Positions 18,588 to 28,381 are shown, counted from the first letter of the stretch. The stretch: 64,000 nucleotides of DNA from Sneathiella sedimenti (GCF_017313765.1 NZ_JAFLNC010000005.1:248001-312000); one strand, 5' to 3'. Made by a program: numbers and translations. Notes: a model not told the origin generated them from the sequence alone.

Positions 18588-19373
18588 TTACTCTGGCTGA
18601 CAGAACCCACGCTTTGTTTCTTCATTGATGAATTTTAGAACCGTTTGCACGGAGGGGAAACCGGCAATATCAGCCGGTACGGTCTTGCACCGGTCCGCGA
18701 AGGTACCTTCGCCGGTAAACATGTATTTATAGGCACTGCGCAGGGCATGAATATCCTCCCGCGAGAATCCCCGCCTTTTCATGCCGGTAAGATTAAGGCC
18801 GCCGAGGGCGGCGCGGTTGCCCGTTGCCGATCCGAACGGAATGACATCCGTTTCAACGCCTGATGCCCCGCCGATCATCGCATGTTCCCCGATACGGACG
18901 AACTGATGAACAGCCGATAGGCCCCCAATAATCACGAAATCACCGAGCACCACATGCCCGCCCAGCGTCGCATTATTCACGAGGATTACATTGTTCCCGA
19001 TCATACAGTCATGCGCGACATGGGCCCCGATCATCAACAGGCACTGATTGCCGATTTCGGTCAGCATGCCCCCGCCTTCCGTTCCGGGGTTGATCGTGAC
19101 ATGTTCGCGAATAATGCAATTCTCGCCGATAGTGAGCCTGGACTTCTCCCCATTGTACTTCAGGTCCTGCGGCGCATGCCCGATAGATGCAAAAGGAAAA
19201 ATGGTCGTGCCCTGCCCGATATGCGTGCAGCCATCCACCGCAACATGCGATTTCAGCGTGACATTCGCATTCAGCGTGACATCCTTGCCGACAACACAAA
19301 ATGGGCCGACAACCGCGTCCGGATGGACCGATGCGCCGTCTTCAATAATTGCTGTCTGATGAATATTGCCCAT
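18588..19373 (-). CDS. lpxA: UDP-N-acetylglucosamine O-acyltransferase
   Basis: First step of lipid A synthesis, moving a 3-hydroxyacyl chain from ACP to UDP-GlcNAc. The 261 residues form a left-handed beta-helix of hexapeptide repeats through about residue 190 and then a helical C-domain (SREDIHALRSAYKYMF). The catalytic histidine is His121 in GAHVAHDCMIG, and IGHAPQDLKY lies at 64-73. It starts 107 bp downstream of fabZ, the largest gap in this part of the run. I see no clear promoter there. Confidence 0.97.
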   Translation of the reverse strand: MGNIHQTAIIEDGASVHPDAVVGPFCVVGKDVTLNANVTLKSHVAVDGCTHIGQGTTIFPFASIGHAPQDLKYNGEKSRLTIGENCIIREHVTINPGTEGGGMLTEIGNQCLLMIGAHVAHDCMIGNNVILVNNATLGGHVVLGDFVIIGGLSAVHQFVRIGEHAMIGGASGVETDVIPFGSATGNRAALGGLNLTGMKRRGFSREDIHALRSAYKYMFTGEGTFADRCKTVPADIAGFPSVQTVLKFINEETKRGFCQPE

Positions 19374-19480
19374 TCGGTATCCAGTTACCCTAACAAATCA
19401 GATAATAATATTGCGCTATAGCTAACGCGGAACAGGTCGGATCACAAATCAAGCTGTGTTACAACCGGTTACCTATTACA

Positions 19481-19945
19481 TCAATCGACGATCATGGCGG
19501 AGAAATCAGCTTCAGCCACCTTTTTGCCGTCGACTTGAACTTCCCCGGTGAAACGCCAGACGGCGCCGCGGTTCTGCTTGACATGCACATGTACATGCAT
19601 CGTATCGCCGGGTGTCACGGGCTTGCGAAACCGGGCATTGTCGATCGACATAAAGAGAACATGTTTTCCCTGTGATTCCGCGCCGAGGGTCTTGATGACA
19701 AGAACGCCGGCAGTTTGCGCCATGGATTCCACGATCATCACGCCGGGCATAATTGGCCGGTTCGGGAAATGCCCCTGAAACTGCGGCTCGTTCATGGTTA
19801 CATTCTTGATACCCGTCGCCGAAGTGCCCGGGACAATATCGACCAGCCTGTCTACCAACAGGAGTGGATACCGATGCGGGATCATATCCATAATTTTGAG
19901 AATATCGAGGGTGTCGGCCGTATCGGCGGAGGATTTTTCAGTCAT
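19481..19945 (-). CDS. fabZ: (3R)-hydroxyacyl-ACP dehydratase FabZ
   Basis: Hot-dog-fold dehydratase of fatty acid elongation, controlling how much 3-hydroxyacyl-ACP is left for lipid A. The 154 residues include MIPHRYPLLLVDRL and QFQGHFPNRPIMPGVMIVESMAQ with the catalytic His59 and Glu73, then the MHVHVHVKQNRGAVWRF strand. The N-terminus is slightly longer than in E. coli. It overlaps lpxD by four bases, the usual lpxD-fabZ-lpxA order. Confidence 0.97.
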   Translation of the reverse strand: MTEKSSADTADTLDILKIMDMIPHRYPLLLVDRLVDIVPGTSATGIKNVTMNEPQFQGHFPNRPIMPGVMIVESMAQTAGVLVIKTLGAESQGKHVLFMSIDNARFRKPVTPGDTMHVHVHVKQNRGAVWRFTGEVQVDGKKVAEADFSAMIVD

Positions 19946-20970
19946 GTTTCAGAACCCTTGTTATTCGATAATTTACGCAGAATCGCCATCTGGCGGAAAA
20001 ACTGTTTGCGGGGTCGCGCGGGGAAGCCTGCATATATCTCACCCGGTGGAATATCGGAAATCACGCCGGACTTTGCAGAAATCTGTGCACCCCGGCCGAT
20101 CCGTATATGACCAGCAAGTCCTACCTGCCCGCCGATCACAACCTGATCTTCTATGACCGTGCTGCCGGAAATCCCTGTTTGCGCGGCGATGATCACGTCA
20201 TTTCCAATGGTGACATTATGACCCACCTGGACAAGATTATCGAGCCAGGTGTTATCGCCAATGATCGTGTCCGGTCCGGACCCTCTGTCTATCGTCGTAT
20301 TGGCGCCGAACTCGCAGTTCGATCCGATAATCACCCGACCCAGCTGAGGTATTTTTATATTTCCCGTCGCATCCGGGGCAAATCCAAAGCCGTCCTGGCC
20401 AACCTTGACGCCGTTATGCATAACGACATTGTCACCAATATAGCAGTAGCTAAGCAACACGCCTGCAGCAATTCGGCAATCTTTACCGATGCGGATCCCC
20501 TTGCTCAGCACAGCGTGCGGGCCAATGATGGAATTGTCGCCAACGACAACATCATCCTCTATGACGACATAAGGTCCAATGGAGGCATTCTCGCCGACAA
20601 CTGCACTGGGCGAAATGACGGCCGTCGGATGTATGCCGCCGGACCCGGATACCGGCGCATAGAATTTATTCGCAATCCGCGCATAGGCCTTATAGGGATT
20701 TTCGGCGACAAGTATGGCCAAGCCTTCAGGAAATTTATTAAGAGCCTTGCGGCTCGCGATACAGGCCGTAGCATTGGTCGTTAAAAACTTTTCCAGATAC
20801 TTTGGATTGCTGAGAAAAGTAAGGTCTCCCTCGCCCGCTTGATCCAGAGGGCGAACATCCGAAATCATAATGCTTGAATCAACACCTGGCGCTAGTTGGA
20901 CATCCGGTATTTCAGCGAGTTCCGCGAGTGAAAAAGGACCCGCTACATGATAAAAATGTGGATCAGGCAT
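19942..20970 (-). CDS. lpxD: UDP-3-O-(3-hydroxyacyl)glucosamine N-acyltransferase
   Basis: Third lipid A enzyme, adding the N-linked 3-hydroxyacyl chain. The 342 residues have an N-terminal uridine-binding domain (to about 100, with LTFLSNPKYLEKF), a long left-handed beta-helix of hexapeptide repeats (HNGVKVGQDGFGFAPD, QVGHNVTIGNDVIIAAQTG with the catalytic-type His) and a short C-terminal helix. The start shares one base with the skp stop (TGATG), so translation is probably coupled. Confidence 0.97.
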   Translation of the reverse strand: MPDPHFYHVAGPFSLAELAEIPDVQLAPGVDSSIMISDVRPLDQAGEGDLTFLSNPKYLEKFLTTNATACIASRKALNKFPEGLAILVAENPYKAYARIANKFYAPVSGSGGIHPTAVISPSAVVGENASIGPYVVIEDDVVVGDNSIIGPHAVLSKGIRIGKDCRIAAGVLLSYCYIGDNVVMHNGVKVGQDGFGFAPDATGNIKIPQLGRVIIGSNCEFGANTTIDRGSGPDTIIGDNTWLDNLVQVGHNVTIGNDVIIAAQTGISGSTVIEDQVVIGGQVGLAGHIRIGRGAQISAKSGVISDIPPGEIYAGFPARPRKQFFRQMAILRKLSNNKGSET

Positions 20971-21536
20971 CAGCTCTTCTTCAATGGAACAATTTCAACC
21001 TTGATCTTCTTAAGATCCTTGTTGAGCCGGCCCATAACCTCTTCTGTTATTTCAAGCGGCTTTTCAACAAACAGGATCTCGCTGACATCAAGGACCAGAG
21101 CCGCGCCATTTTTGTCCATCACTTCACGGATGATTGGCAGCATTTGCGCTCTGATTTTATCGAGTGCATTAACCCGGCTAATCTGCAATTGCCTGTTTAT
21201 TTCCTGCACCTTGACCCGAAATTCAGCTGCCTTGCGGTTAAAGTCCGACTGCTTCTTCGAATATGCGTCGGGCGTTACAAGAGTCTTCTGCCGCTCTATC
21301 TGCTTGCGTTCATCTTTGAGCTTATTTTCTTCCGCCATCAATTCCGCATTGGCTTTATCTTCGAGCGCTTTTACCTGTGCATTGATGTCCTTCACAACGT
21401 CCAGCTCACGCATGATCTTTTGCATATCAACAACACCGATAACCGCCGATGAGGTTGCTTGCGCCAAACTCAATTGCGCAGAACCGAATACCACACAAAG
21501 GAGAAAAAAGGATGTTTGAACTAAACGTCGGATCAT
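20970..21536 (-). CDS. skp: Periplasmic chaperone Skp/OmpH family
   Basis: Holds unfolded outer-membrane proteins on the way to BamA. The 188-residue precursor starts at the ATG at 21536, which has AAAGGAACC directly upstream; a longer in-frame start would run into bamA. It begins MIRRLVQTSFFLLCVVFGSA, a signal peptide with likely cleavage after SLAQA. The mature part has a small beta element (VIGVVDMQKIMREL) and a long charged helical arm (about 60-150) rich in Lys, Glu and Gln, as in the Skp jellyfish fold. It sits 10 bp after bamA, the conserved bamA-skp-lpxD order. Confidence 0.92.
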   Translation of the reverse strand: MIRRLVQTSFFLLCVVFGSAQLSLAQATSSAVIGVVDMQKIMRELDVVKDINAQVKALEDKANAELMAEENKLKDERKQIERQKTLVTPDAYSKKQSDFNRKAAEFRVKVQEINRQLQISRVNALDKIRAQMLPIIREVMDKNGAALVLDVSEILFVEKPLEITEEVMGRLNKDLKKIKVEIVPLKKS

Positions 21537-21546
21537 GGTTCCTTTC

Positions 21547-23829
21547 CTAGAAGCGCGTTCCAAAATCAAACTGGAAAATCTCGTCCTTATCATAGTCTTC
21601 CTTCATTATAGGAACTGCGACATTTATCTGGATTGGCCCAAAGGGTGACACCCAGTTGAGGCCCACGCCAACGGCCGCCCTTATGCTTGCGCTGTCGACA
21701 ATACCCGGATCATTGTCGTCGATTTCCGTCAACGTTCCTACATCAATAAACGTTCGGCCCAAGACCCCGTATTCCTGTGGAAGTCCCACCGGAAAGCGAA
21801 GCTCAGATGATGCAACGAAATAGGCATTACCCCCAAGCGCATCTCCGGATGCGAGATCGCGCGGCCCGATGCCCCGGCTCTCAAATCCGCGGAAATTACG
21901 CCCGCCGACATTATAGCGCTGCGCCAATATAACATCTTCACCCAACCCGAAAATATATCCGCCGGTAATCCCCGCACTTAATACTACATCATTTTCATAG
22001 ACAGGGAAAAACCGGATATAGCTTGCATTTGTGGCAAGAGAACGGACATCCCCGCCAAGTCCGGAAATTATCTGTCCAAAGGTGTACTTACTGCCCGTTG
22101 TCGGCAACAGGGTGTCATCAAGGTCACTGATCGTAATGGTATATCCCACTGAGGAAATCAGATACTCCCCAGCCGATTTTTGAATACTGACAGGCGCCGT
22201 TGATTGCACATTGTCGATCTTCTCGTTTACAAGGCTATAGAATACATCGCCGCGAATTTTCTCTTTTATCGGGAAGCCGGATCTCAGTGAAAAGCCAGTA
22301 CGCTCCAGATCATATCCACTTTCATCCTGGTAATCGCGCACTGTCCGGAAAATATCGAAACCGGCACTCAGGTCACGATTGAGAAAATAGGGTTCCGTAA
22401 AGCCGACATCTATTGTTTGGCTATCGGAGCCAACAGAAACACCAAACCGCAAATCCTGTCCACGGCCAAGCAGGTTCCGTTCGCGAATTTGCAAATCAGC
22501 CGACACGTCCTCCGTGGTGGAGAAGCCCGCACCGACACTGAGCTCCCCCGTCGATTTCTCCTGCACATCGATATTGATAACCGTCTTGTCCGCGTCTGTC
22601 CCTTCTTCCTGGGTTACTTCGACCTTTTCAAAGAAATTAAGGCCGCGTACACGTGATTGAGACAGGCGCAGCAGGGCCGTATTAAAGGCGTCGCCTTCCG
22701 CCAGCTTCATTTCCCGCCGGATGACATAATCAAGTGTCCGAACATTACCGGTGATATTGATCCGCTCCACATAAACCCGCGGTCCCTTGTTGATTTCATA
22801 GGTAACCGAGATTTTCAGATTTTCACGGTCACGATCAATACGGGGACGTACATTGACGAAGGCATAGCCAAGCTTGCCGAGTTCAAAAGTGATTTTCTGG
22901 ATCGTGTCTTCAATCTTGTCGGCGTTATAGGTTTCGCCTTCAATGGTGGTCACCTGTGCCATAAGCGCGTCAGGCGAAACGTCCTTGATCTCACTCTTTA
23001 CGTCAATCGCGCCAAAGCTGTATTTTTGACCTTCTTCAACGGCAAAAGTAATGAAAAATCCATCTCTGTCGGGTGTCAGCTCGGCAATAGCCGAGACCAC
23101 CCTGAAATCGGCATATCCTTTGGAGAGATAGAATTTCCGCAAAAGTTCACGATCAAACGTCAGGCGGTCCGGATCATAGGTGTCCGAGTCCGAGAGGAAA
23201 TTGTACCAGCGGGTTTCTTCGGTTGAAATCTCGCTCAGCAGCTGGCTGTCACTGAAGTTCTTGTTGCCATAGAACCGGATCTTCTTGATGCCCGTCGCTT
23301 CGCCTTCGTTAATTTCAAAGACAAGGTCAACGCGGTTTTCGGGAAGCAGGATCACCTTCGGTTCGACAGTCGCCGCAAACCGGCCACTCCGCCGGTAGAC
23401 GGTGATAATCCGCTGGACATCGTTCTGCACTCTTGCACGGGTATAGACAATACGCGGCCTGAGTTGAATTTCCGCGGCCAGCGTCTCATCGTCAATGCGC
23501 CGGTTGCCTTCAAACGCCAGCCGGTTGATAATCGGATTTTCAACGACGTCGACGATCAGGACGGTCCCGTCCTGACGAATAGACACGTCCGCAAACAAGC
23601 CTGTATTGAAGAGCGCCTTGAGAGACCGGTCCACGCGGGAGGGATCATAAGGCGTTCCGGCGGACACCAGCAGATACGATTTTACCGTATCATCTTCAAT
23701 CCGCTGATTCCCCTCTACCCGGACTTCAGAGATAATAACGGAAGATTGCGCGTAGACATGCGGGCTGGTCGACAGTGTCGCCGAAAGCATTGCAAATGCG
23801 AACACCGCAAATAATACAAAAACGCGCAA
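21547..23829 (-). CDS. bamA: Outer membrane protein assembly factor BamA
   Basis: Core of the BAM complex inserting beta-barrels into the outer membrane. After a signal peptide ending near SPHVYAQ come five POTRA repeats (first one VIISEVRVEGNQRIEDDTV) to about residue 420, then a 16-strand barrel. The barrel has RGFESRGIGPRD-type loop (VRGF/Y-equivalent GRNFRGFESRG), GVGLNWVSPFGPIQ and a C-terminal DFGTRF with terminal Phe. I start at the TTG at 23829 because a G-rich ribosome site precedes it and it gives a normal signal peptide; another in-frame TTG at 23859 lacks a ribosome site. There is no ATG before the middle of the signal sequence. 760 residues from this start. Confidence 0.95.
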   Translation of the reverse strand: MRVFVLFAVFAFAMLSATLSTSPHVYAQSSVIISEVRVEGNQRIEDDTVKSYLLVSAGTPYDPSRVDRSLKALFNTGLFADVSIRQDGTVLIVDVVENPIINRLAFEGNRRIDDETLAAEIQLRPRIVYTRARVQNDVQRIITVYRRSGRFAATVEPKVILLPENRVDLVFEINEGEATGIKKIRFYGNKNFSDSQLLSEISTEETRWYNFLSDSDTYDPDRLTFDRELLRKFYLSKGYADFRVVSAIAELTPDRDGFFITFAVEEGQKYSFGAIDVKSEIKDVSPDALMAQVTTIEGETYNADKIEDTIQKITFELGKLGYAFVNVRPRIDRDRENLKISVTYEINKGPRVYVERINITGNVRTLDYVIRREMKLAEGDAFNTALLRLSQSRVRGLNFFEKVEVTQEEGTDADKTVINIDVQEKSTGELSVGAGFSTTEDVSADLQIRERNLLGRGQDLRFGVSVGSDSQTIDVGFTEPYFLNRDLSAGFDIFRTVRDYQDESGYDLERTGFSLRSGFPIKEKIRGDVFYSLVNEKIDNVQSTAPVSIQKSAGEYLISSVGYTITISDLDDTLLPTTGSKYTFGQIISGLGGDVRSLATNASYIRFFPVYENDVVLSAGITGGYIFGLGEDVILAQRYNVGGRNFRGFESRGIGPRDLASGDALGGNAYFVASSELRFPVGLPQEYGVLGRTFIDVGTLTEIDDNDPGIVDSASIRAAVGVGLNWVSPFGPIQINVAVPIMKEDYDKDEIFQFDFGTRF

Positions 23830-23892
23830 AATCCCACCCCCCTGAGCGGACAGCCTCAATTAACGTCGAACAGTTTTATCAGACCTAATCTG

Positions 23893-25044
23893 TCAGGAAA
23901 ACAAGCCTGTGAAAAAATCTTTTACCCATGGTTTGTTGATATCATTCCAAGTGGCAAATATCATTAGCATCAGAACGAGTGATAGTCCAATTCTGAAACT
24001 AAAATCCATGGCTTTTGCAGAGGGTGGTTTTCCGCGTACGGCTTCATAGGCATAAAAGACAAGATGCCCACCATCGAGCATCGGCACCGGAAACAGATTA
24101 ATCAGGCCAAGGCTGATAGAAACGAAGATCATGAAGTTGAACAGGGAAAGCGCATTATCGAGCAGCCCCTCGCCCCGCTTCGCCGCGTCACCGGACATCT
24201 TCAGAATGCCGAGCGGACCGCTCAGTTCTTTTGTATCCCGTGTTCCCGAAATCATTTGCCCAACACCTTTGAGCGTCGCCGTGGTGATGAACCACGTCTG
24301 ATCCACAGCACTGGTCAAAGCGCTTATGGGACCATGTTTCACAAACTCCCGGCCTGTCGAGACAATCCCGAGACGCCCGATGCGCTGTACATTCCCGTCG
24401 GCGTCAATTTCCTCGACAATATGCGGCCGGACAGACACATCGACAGTACGTCCACCCCGATCAAGTTTCATCAAGAGGGGCTCATCAAGACCAACCAGGA
24501 CCGTCCGGCGCAACTCTTCAAAGCTGCTGATAGCGGCACCATTTACGGAAAGTACCCGGTCTCCTGGTTCAATCCCGGCTTCCGCGGCGGCGCTTTCCGC
24601 CAAGACATCACCCGCGACCGGCGGTGTCTGCGCCTGGCCCAGTGCCATGAAAAGGATCGCCATGGCGACTATTGCAAAGATGAAGTTGGCGGCAGGCCCT
24701 GCAAAAACAATCGCCGTTCGCTGGAGCAGTGATTTATGATGGAAACTGACTTTCTTTTCCTCTTCGGACATGTCGTCAATCTCGTCTGAGGCGTCACTCG
24801 CGACGCCAGCGTCCCCGTGAAACTTGACATATCCGCCGAACGGTACGGCGCAGACTTTCCATCGGCACCCGTTCTTATCAAACCGCCCCCATAACTCGGG
24901 ACCGAATCCGATCGCGAACGCATCGACCTTCACACCGCACAGGCGGGCCACCTTGTAATGTCCATATTCATGGACAAACACAAGAACCGTAATAACGACA
25001 ACAAAGGCCGGAATGTAGATCCAGTTCTCTATCAGAAAATTCAT
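23893..25044 (-). CDS. rseP: Site-2 zinc metalloprotease RseP
   Basis: Intramembrane protease of the M50 family, which cleaves anti-sigma factors and signal-peptide remnants. In the 383 residues, HEYGH (25-29) lies in the first membrane helix. One PDZ domain follows around 135-220 (GDRVLSVNGAAISSFEELR). The third zinc ligand lies in NLFPVPMLDGGHLVFYAYE near the C-terminus. E. coli RseP has two PDZ domains; a single one is usual in alphaproteobacteria. It lies between dxr and bamA, the standard order. A cognate anti-sigma factor is not in the window. Confidence 0.95.
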   Translation of the reverse strand: MNFLIENWIYIPAFVVVITVLVFVHEYGHYKVARLCGVKVDAFAIGFGPELWGRFDKNGCRWKVCAVPFGGYVKFHGDAGVASDASDEIDDMSEEEKKVSFHHKSLLQRTAIVFAGPAANFIFAIVAMAILFMALGQAQTPPVAGDVLAESAAAEAGIEPGDRVLSVNGAAISSFEELRRTVLVGLDEPLLMKLDRGGRTVDVSVRPHIVEEIDADGNVQRIGRLGIVSTGREFVKHGPISALTSAVDQTWFITTATLKGVGQMISGTRDTKELSGPLGILKMSGDAAKRGEGLLDNALSLFNFMIFVSISLGLINLFPVPMLDGGHLVFYAYEAVRGKPPSAKAMDFSFRIGLSLVLMLMIFATWNDINKPWVKDFFTGLFS

Positions 25045-25070
25045 ATAACTCTACCGCTTTCGATTTCTGC

Positions 25071-26273
25071 TTAGATTGAGGCCATAACGGTGCGCGCCAA
25101 CTCCCGACTTTGTCTGTCGCACTCAAATATATCCTCGATTGAGGAGAGGTCGACAACCTGTGCCCGATTCAGGCATTCCTCGACAACGGCCGCGATATCC
25201 AGGAACCCGATAGCTCCGGTTAGAAAGCCGTGAACCGCTACTTCATTGGACGCATTTAGCGTTGTCGGCGCTGATTTTCCAGCAAAAAGCGCTTCACGCG
25301 CCAGCCTGATGGCCGGAAATCTCAGCAGATCCGGCTCTAGAAATGTCAGTGAACCGGTTTTCGCGAGGTCTAACCGCTCCGCTGGAAAGCTGTGCCGTTC
25401 CGGCCAGCCAAGTGTGTAGGAGATCGGTGTGCGCATGTCCGGTGCCCCCATCTGCGCCAGTACCGACCCGTCGCGATACTCCACCATGCTGTGGATAACC
25501 GATTGCGGATGGACCAGAATATCTATTTTCTCGGGGCTTACCGGAAACAGCCGAACCGCCTCGATATATTCCAGTCCCTTGTTCATCATGGTCGCGCTGT
25601 CGATTGAAATCTTGGCGCCCATGTCCCAGTTCGGATGGGCAAGTGCTTGTTCGCGCGTGACGGATTTCATTTGATCGAGGGTAAAATCGAGAAACGGTCC
25701 CCCCGAGGCTGTCAGGATCAACCGCTCGACAGTATCGATCTGATCAAAATCCAGCACCTGGAATATCGCATTATGCTCGCTGTCCACCGGAAGAAGCGTT
25801 GCCCCGTATTTCTTTGCATCGCCCAACACAAGATCACCGCTGCATACCAGGGCTTCCTTATTGGCGATGGCGATGATGGAACCTGTTCGAACGGCGGCAA
25901 GCGCCGGCGCCAACCCGGCCGCGCCCACGATCGCCAGCATCACCCAATCCACCTTCCGGCCTGCGGCCGCAATAAGGGCATCCCTTCCCGCTGCGACTTC
26001 AATGCCGCTGCCCGCGAGCGAAGACTTGAGTTCCGCATACTTGCTTTCATCCGCAATGACCGCGAGGCCGGCGCTAAACTGCCGGGCCTGCTCTGCCAGT
26101 AAGGAGACATTCTCGTTCGCCGTCAGTACATCGACAGAAAATTTGTCTGGCGCACCGGCAATCAGGTCCAGCGTGCTCACACCGACAGAACCGGTTGAGC
26201 CGAATATACTGACATGCCTAAGACCGGCTGTTGTCTTCGGAGAAGTATCCGCTGCGGCGGCACTTATACTCAT
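25071..26273 (-). CDS. dxr: 1-deoxy-D-xylulose-5-phosphate reductoisomerase
   Basis: Commits the non-mevalonate pathway to isoprenoids by making 2-C-methyl-D-erythritol 4-phosphate, which feeds UppS further along the operon. The 400 residues have the NADPH-binding VSIFGSTGSVGVSTLDLI, IANKEALVCSGDLVL, LPVDSEHNAIFQ with metal ligands, LTASGGPF and the SIDSATMMNKGLEYIEA motif. The ATG at 26273 shares one base with the cdsA stop (TGATG) and is preferred; an in-frame ATG six bases upstream is possible. The usual family length is about 390-400. Confidence 0.97.
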   Translation of the reverse strand: MSISAAAADTSPKTTAGLRHVSIFGSTGSVGVSTLDLIAGAPDKFSVDVLTANENVSLLAEQARQFSAGLAVIADESKYAELKSSLAGSGIEVAAGRDALIAAAGRKVDWVMLAIVGAAGLAPALAAVRTGSIIAIANKEALVCSGDLVLGDAKKYGATLLPVDSEHNAIFQVLDFDQIDTVERLILTASGGPFLDFTLDQMKSVTREQALAHPNWDMGAKISIDSATMMNKGLEYIEAVRLFPVSPEKIDILVHPQSVIHSMVEYRDGSVLAQMGAPDMRTPISYTLGWPERHSFPAERLDLAKTGSLTFLEPDLLRFPAIRLAREALFAGKSAPTTLNASNEVAVHGFLTGAIGFLDIAAVVEECLNRAQVVDLSSIEDIFECDRQSRELARTVMASI

Positions 26274-27088
26274 CACCATATTCCATTCGTTAACATGATT
26301 ATTATCATCAACATCGGCGCTGTCAGGAAGATGCCATCCAGCCGGTCCATGACACCGCCATGCCCGGGAATAAGATTGCTCGCATCCTTGATCCCGAAAC
26401 GACGCTTCCAGGCGGATTCAGCAAAATCCCCCATTTGAGCAAGAATAGCACAGATTGCGCCCAGACCCAGTACGCCGATTGTCGCAACTTGTCCGCCAAC
26501 GAGATAGCGATTGACAAGATAGGCGACAATCATGGCAGAAATAACACCGCCGATTAACCCAGCCCAGGTTTTGTTTGGGCTAATGGACGGCGCAATTTTT
26601 GGCCCGCCAATCGATTTACCACTGAAATAGGCACCGATATCCGTGGCCCAGATTGTGAGAAACAGGCCAAAGGTCAAGCCAAAACCGGTCTCCGGATGGG
26701 CGCGCAACATGATAAGCGCCAGAACAGGCAGGCCGATACAGAACGGCCCGGCCAGGGCCCAGACAATGCGGTCATGCCTCTTGCGGAAAACGGTCCCCAC
26801 CGCCACTAAGGCAGATCCCAATAAAAGGGCGATAACAGCTTGTAAAAAAAGTCCTTTTTGCGCGAGAAACAAGGCGACAACAACACTTGTTCCCGTCAGT
26901 GTTGTCGCAAGGCCCAGAGATTTTTCAAGCGATGCCCGGCACCATTCATAGCCCATAACCGCGGAAGCAGCCATCAGGAACAGCAGAAAATAGATCCCGC
27001 CGAAATACAGCGCAGCAATCGCAATGGGCGCGAGAACAAGGGCAGAAATCACACGTTGCTGCAGCGAGGTCAGGGAAGAGAGCAGCAC
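26273..27088 (-). CDS. cdsA: Phosphatidate cytidylyltransferase
   Basis: Makes CDP-diacylglycerol for phospholipid synthesis; multi-pass inner-membrane protein. The 271 residues show about eight hydrophobic segments and the family signature near the C-terminus: SPNKTWAGLIGG, then SAWKRRFGIKDASNLIPGHG and GVMDRLDGI. The start is a GTG placed immediately after the uppS TAA, and the stop overlaps the dxr ATG, so translation of uppS-cdsA-dxr looks coupled. Confidence 0.96.
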   Translation of the reverse strand: MLLSSLTSLQQRVISALVLAPIAIAALYFGGIYFLLFLMAASAVMGYEWCRASLEKSLGLATTLTGTSVVVALFLAQKGLFLQAVIALLLGSALVAVGTVFRKRHDRIVWALAGPFCIGLPVLALIMLRAHPETGFGLTFGLFLTIWATDIGAYFSGKSIGGPKIAPSISPNKTWAGLIGGVISAMIVAYLVNRYLVGGQVATIGVLGLGAICAILAQMGDFAESAWKRRFGIKDASNLIPGHGGVMDRLDGIFLTAPMLMIIIMLTNGIW

Positions 27089-27820
27089 TTAAAGAGCCCC
27101 GTACCTGCGGTTCCGGCTCCCGAACTCCTCCACCGCAGCGATCAGGTCCTGCTTTCTAAAATCCGGCCAGAGTACTTCCAGAAAAACAAATTCCGTATAG
27201 GCACATTGCCAGAGCAGGAAATTGCTGAGCCGTTGTTCCCCGCTGGTGCGGATCAAGAGATCTGGTTCAGGAAGGTCTGCGGTCTCGAGATGACGCGCGA
27301 CCATGTTTTCATCAATGTCCTCAGGAGAAAGCTCCCCGGCCTTGATTTTTTCCCCAAGAGCCTTCACCGCGCCAACAATTTCAGACTGGCTACCATAGCT
27401 GAGCGCCAAGGTCAGGATCAGCTTCGTATTGTCCTTGGTCAGAACCTTTATTTCTTCAATCAAGTCCTGAATATCCTGAGGTAACTTACTGGTATTACCA
27501 ATAAATTTCACCCTAATACCGGCATCGCAAATGGCCTTGATCTCTTTCTTGAAAAAATACCGGAAAAGACCCATCAAGTGATTGATTTCTTCGATGGGTC
27601 GGCTCCAGTTTTCCGACGAGAATGCGAACAGAGTCAAGTAGCGTACGCCCAGCTCCTCGCATCCCTTGAGCGCTTCCCGTACGGCTTCCGCGCCTTGCTC
27701 ATGGCCACGCAGACGCTTCAGGGACCGCTTCGCCGCCCAGCGTCCGTTCCCGTCCATGATAATCGCTACATGTTCCGGGATGATAGTTGCGCCGGTTTCG
27801 GCAGAGGGTATGACTGTCAT
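27089..27820 (-). CDS. uppS: Undecaprenyl (or decaprenyl) diphosphate synthase
   Basis: cis-Prenyltransferase making the lipid carrier for peptidoglycan and LPS precursors. The 243 residues contain HVAIIMDGNGRWAAKRSLKR with the catalytic Asp23, RGHEQGAEAV, LTLFAFSSENWSRP, and the C-terminal PDLLIRTSGEQRLSNFLLWQ followed by AYTEFVFLEVLWPDF. It begins 3 bp after frr and abuts cdsA. Chain length of the product cannot be deduced by eye. Confidence 0.97.
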   Translation of the reverse strand: MTVIPSAETGATIIPEHVAIIMDGNGRWAAKRSLKRLRGHEQGAEAVREALKGCEELGVRYLTLFAFSSENWSRPIEEINHLMGLFRYFFKKEIKAICDAGIRVKFIGNTSKLPQDIQDLIEEIKVLTKDNTKLILTLALSYGSQSEIVGAVKALGEKIKAGELSPEDIDENMVARHLETADLPEPDLLIRTSGEQRLSNFLLWQCAYTEFVFLEVLWPDFRKQDLIAAVEEFGSRNRRYGAL

Positions 27821-27823
27821 GCG

Positions 27824-28381
27824 TCAAACCTGCATGATTTCCTGCTGTTTCTCTGATAGCATTTCATCAACCTTAACGACATAATTGTCCGTCAGCTTCT
27901 GGATATCGTCTTCCGCCTTCTTGCGGTCGTCTTCAGAGAAATCACCATCTTTTTCCGCAGACTTGGCGTCGTCCATGCCATGACGCCGTACGTTGCGAAT
28001 GGCGATTTTTGCATTTTCCCCATAACTTGCGGCCACTTTGGCAAGCTCTGCGCGACGTTCCTCGGTCAATTCCGGGATTGGCACCCGAACCATCGCGCCG
28101 TCGACCACGGGATTAAGGCCGAGCCCAGCATTCCGGATACCTTTTTCGACAGCCTTGACATTGGTCTTGTCCCATACCTGAACACTGAGCATTCTCGGTT
28201 CCGGTGTGCTGACCGTGCCGACCTGGTTGAGCGGCATGGAAGCGCCATAGCTTTCCACCGTGACCGTATCGAGCAAGCTAATATGCGCGCGACCTGTCCG
28301 CAGCCCGGCAAACTCATGCTTTAGCGCGTCAAGCGCACCCTGCATGCGTTTTTCAAGGTCCTTCAAATTTGGCGCCGCCAT
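27824..28381 (-). CDS. frr: Ribosome recycling factor
   Basis: Splits post-termination ribosomes together with EF-G. The 185 residues match the family exactly in length, with the three-helix-bundle domain at both ends ([40 protein letters not shown]) and the conserved [25 protein letters not shown] and [11 protein letters not shown] strong GGAGGAGAG ribosome site precedes the ATG. The gene lies 72 bp after pyrH. Confidence 0.98.
   Translation of the reverse strand: MAAPNLKDLEKRMQGALDALKHEFAGLRTGRAHISLLDTVTVESYGASMPLNQVGTVSTPEPRMLSVQVWDKTNVKAVEKGIRNAGLGLNPVVDGAMVRVPIPELTEERRAELAKVAASYGENAKIAIRNVRRHGMDDAKSAEKDGDFSEDDRKKAEDDIQKLTDNYVVKVDEMLSEKQQEIMQV

Noticed and set aside
19240-19290. Near-identical short direct repeat (cattcagcgtgacat) in lpxA
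   Set aside because: It encodes successive hexapeptide repeats of the beta-helix and needs no separate explanation.
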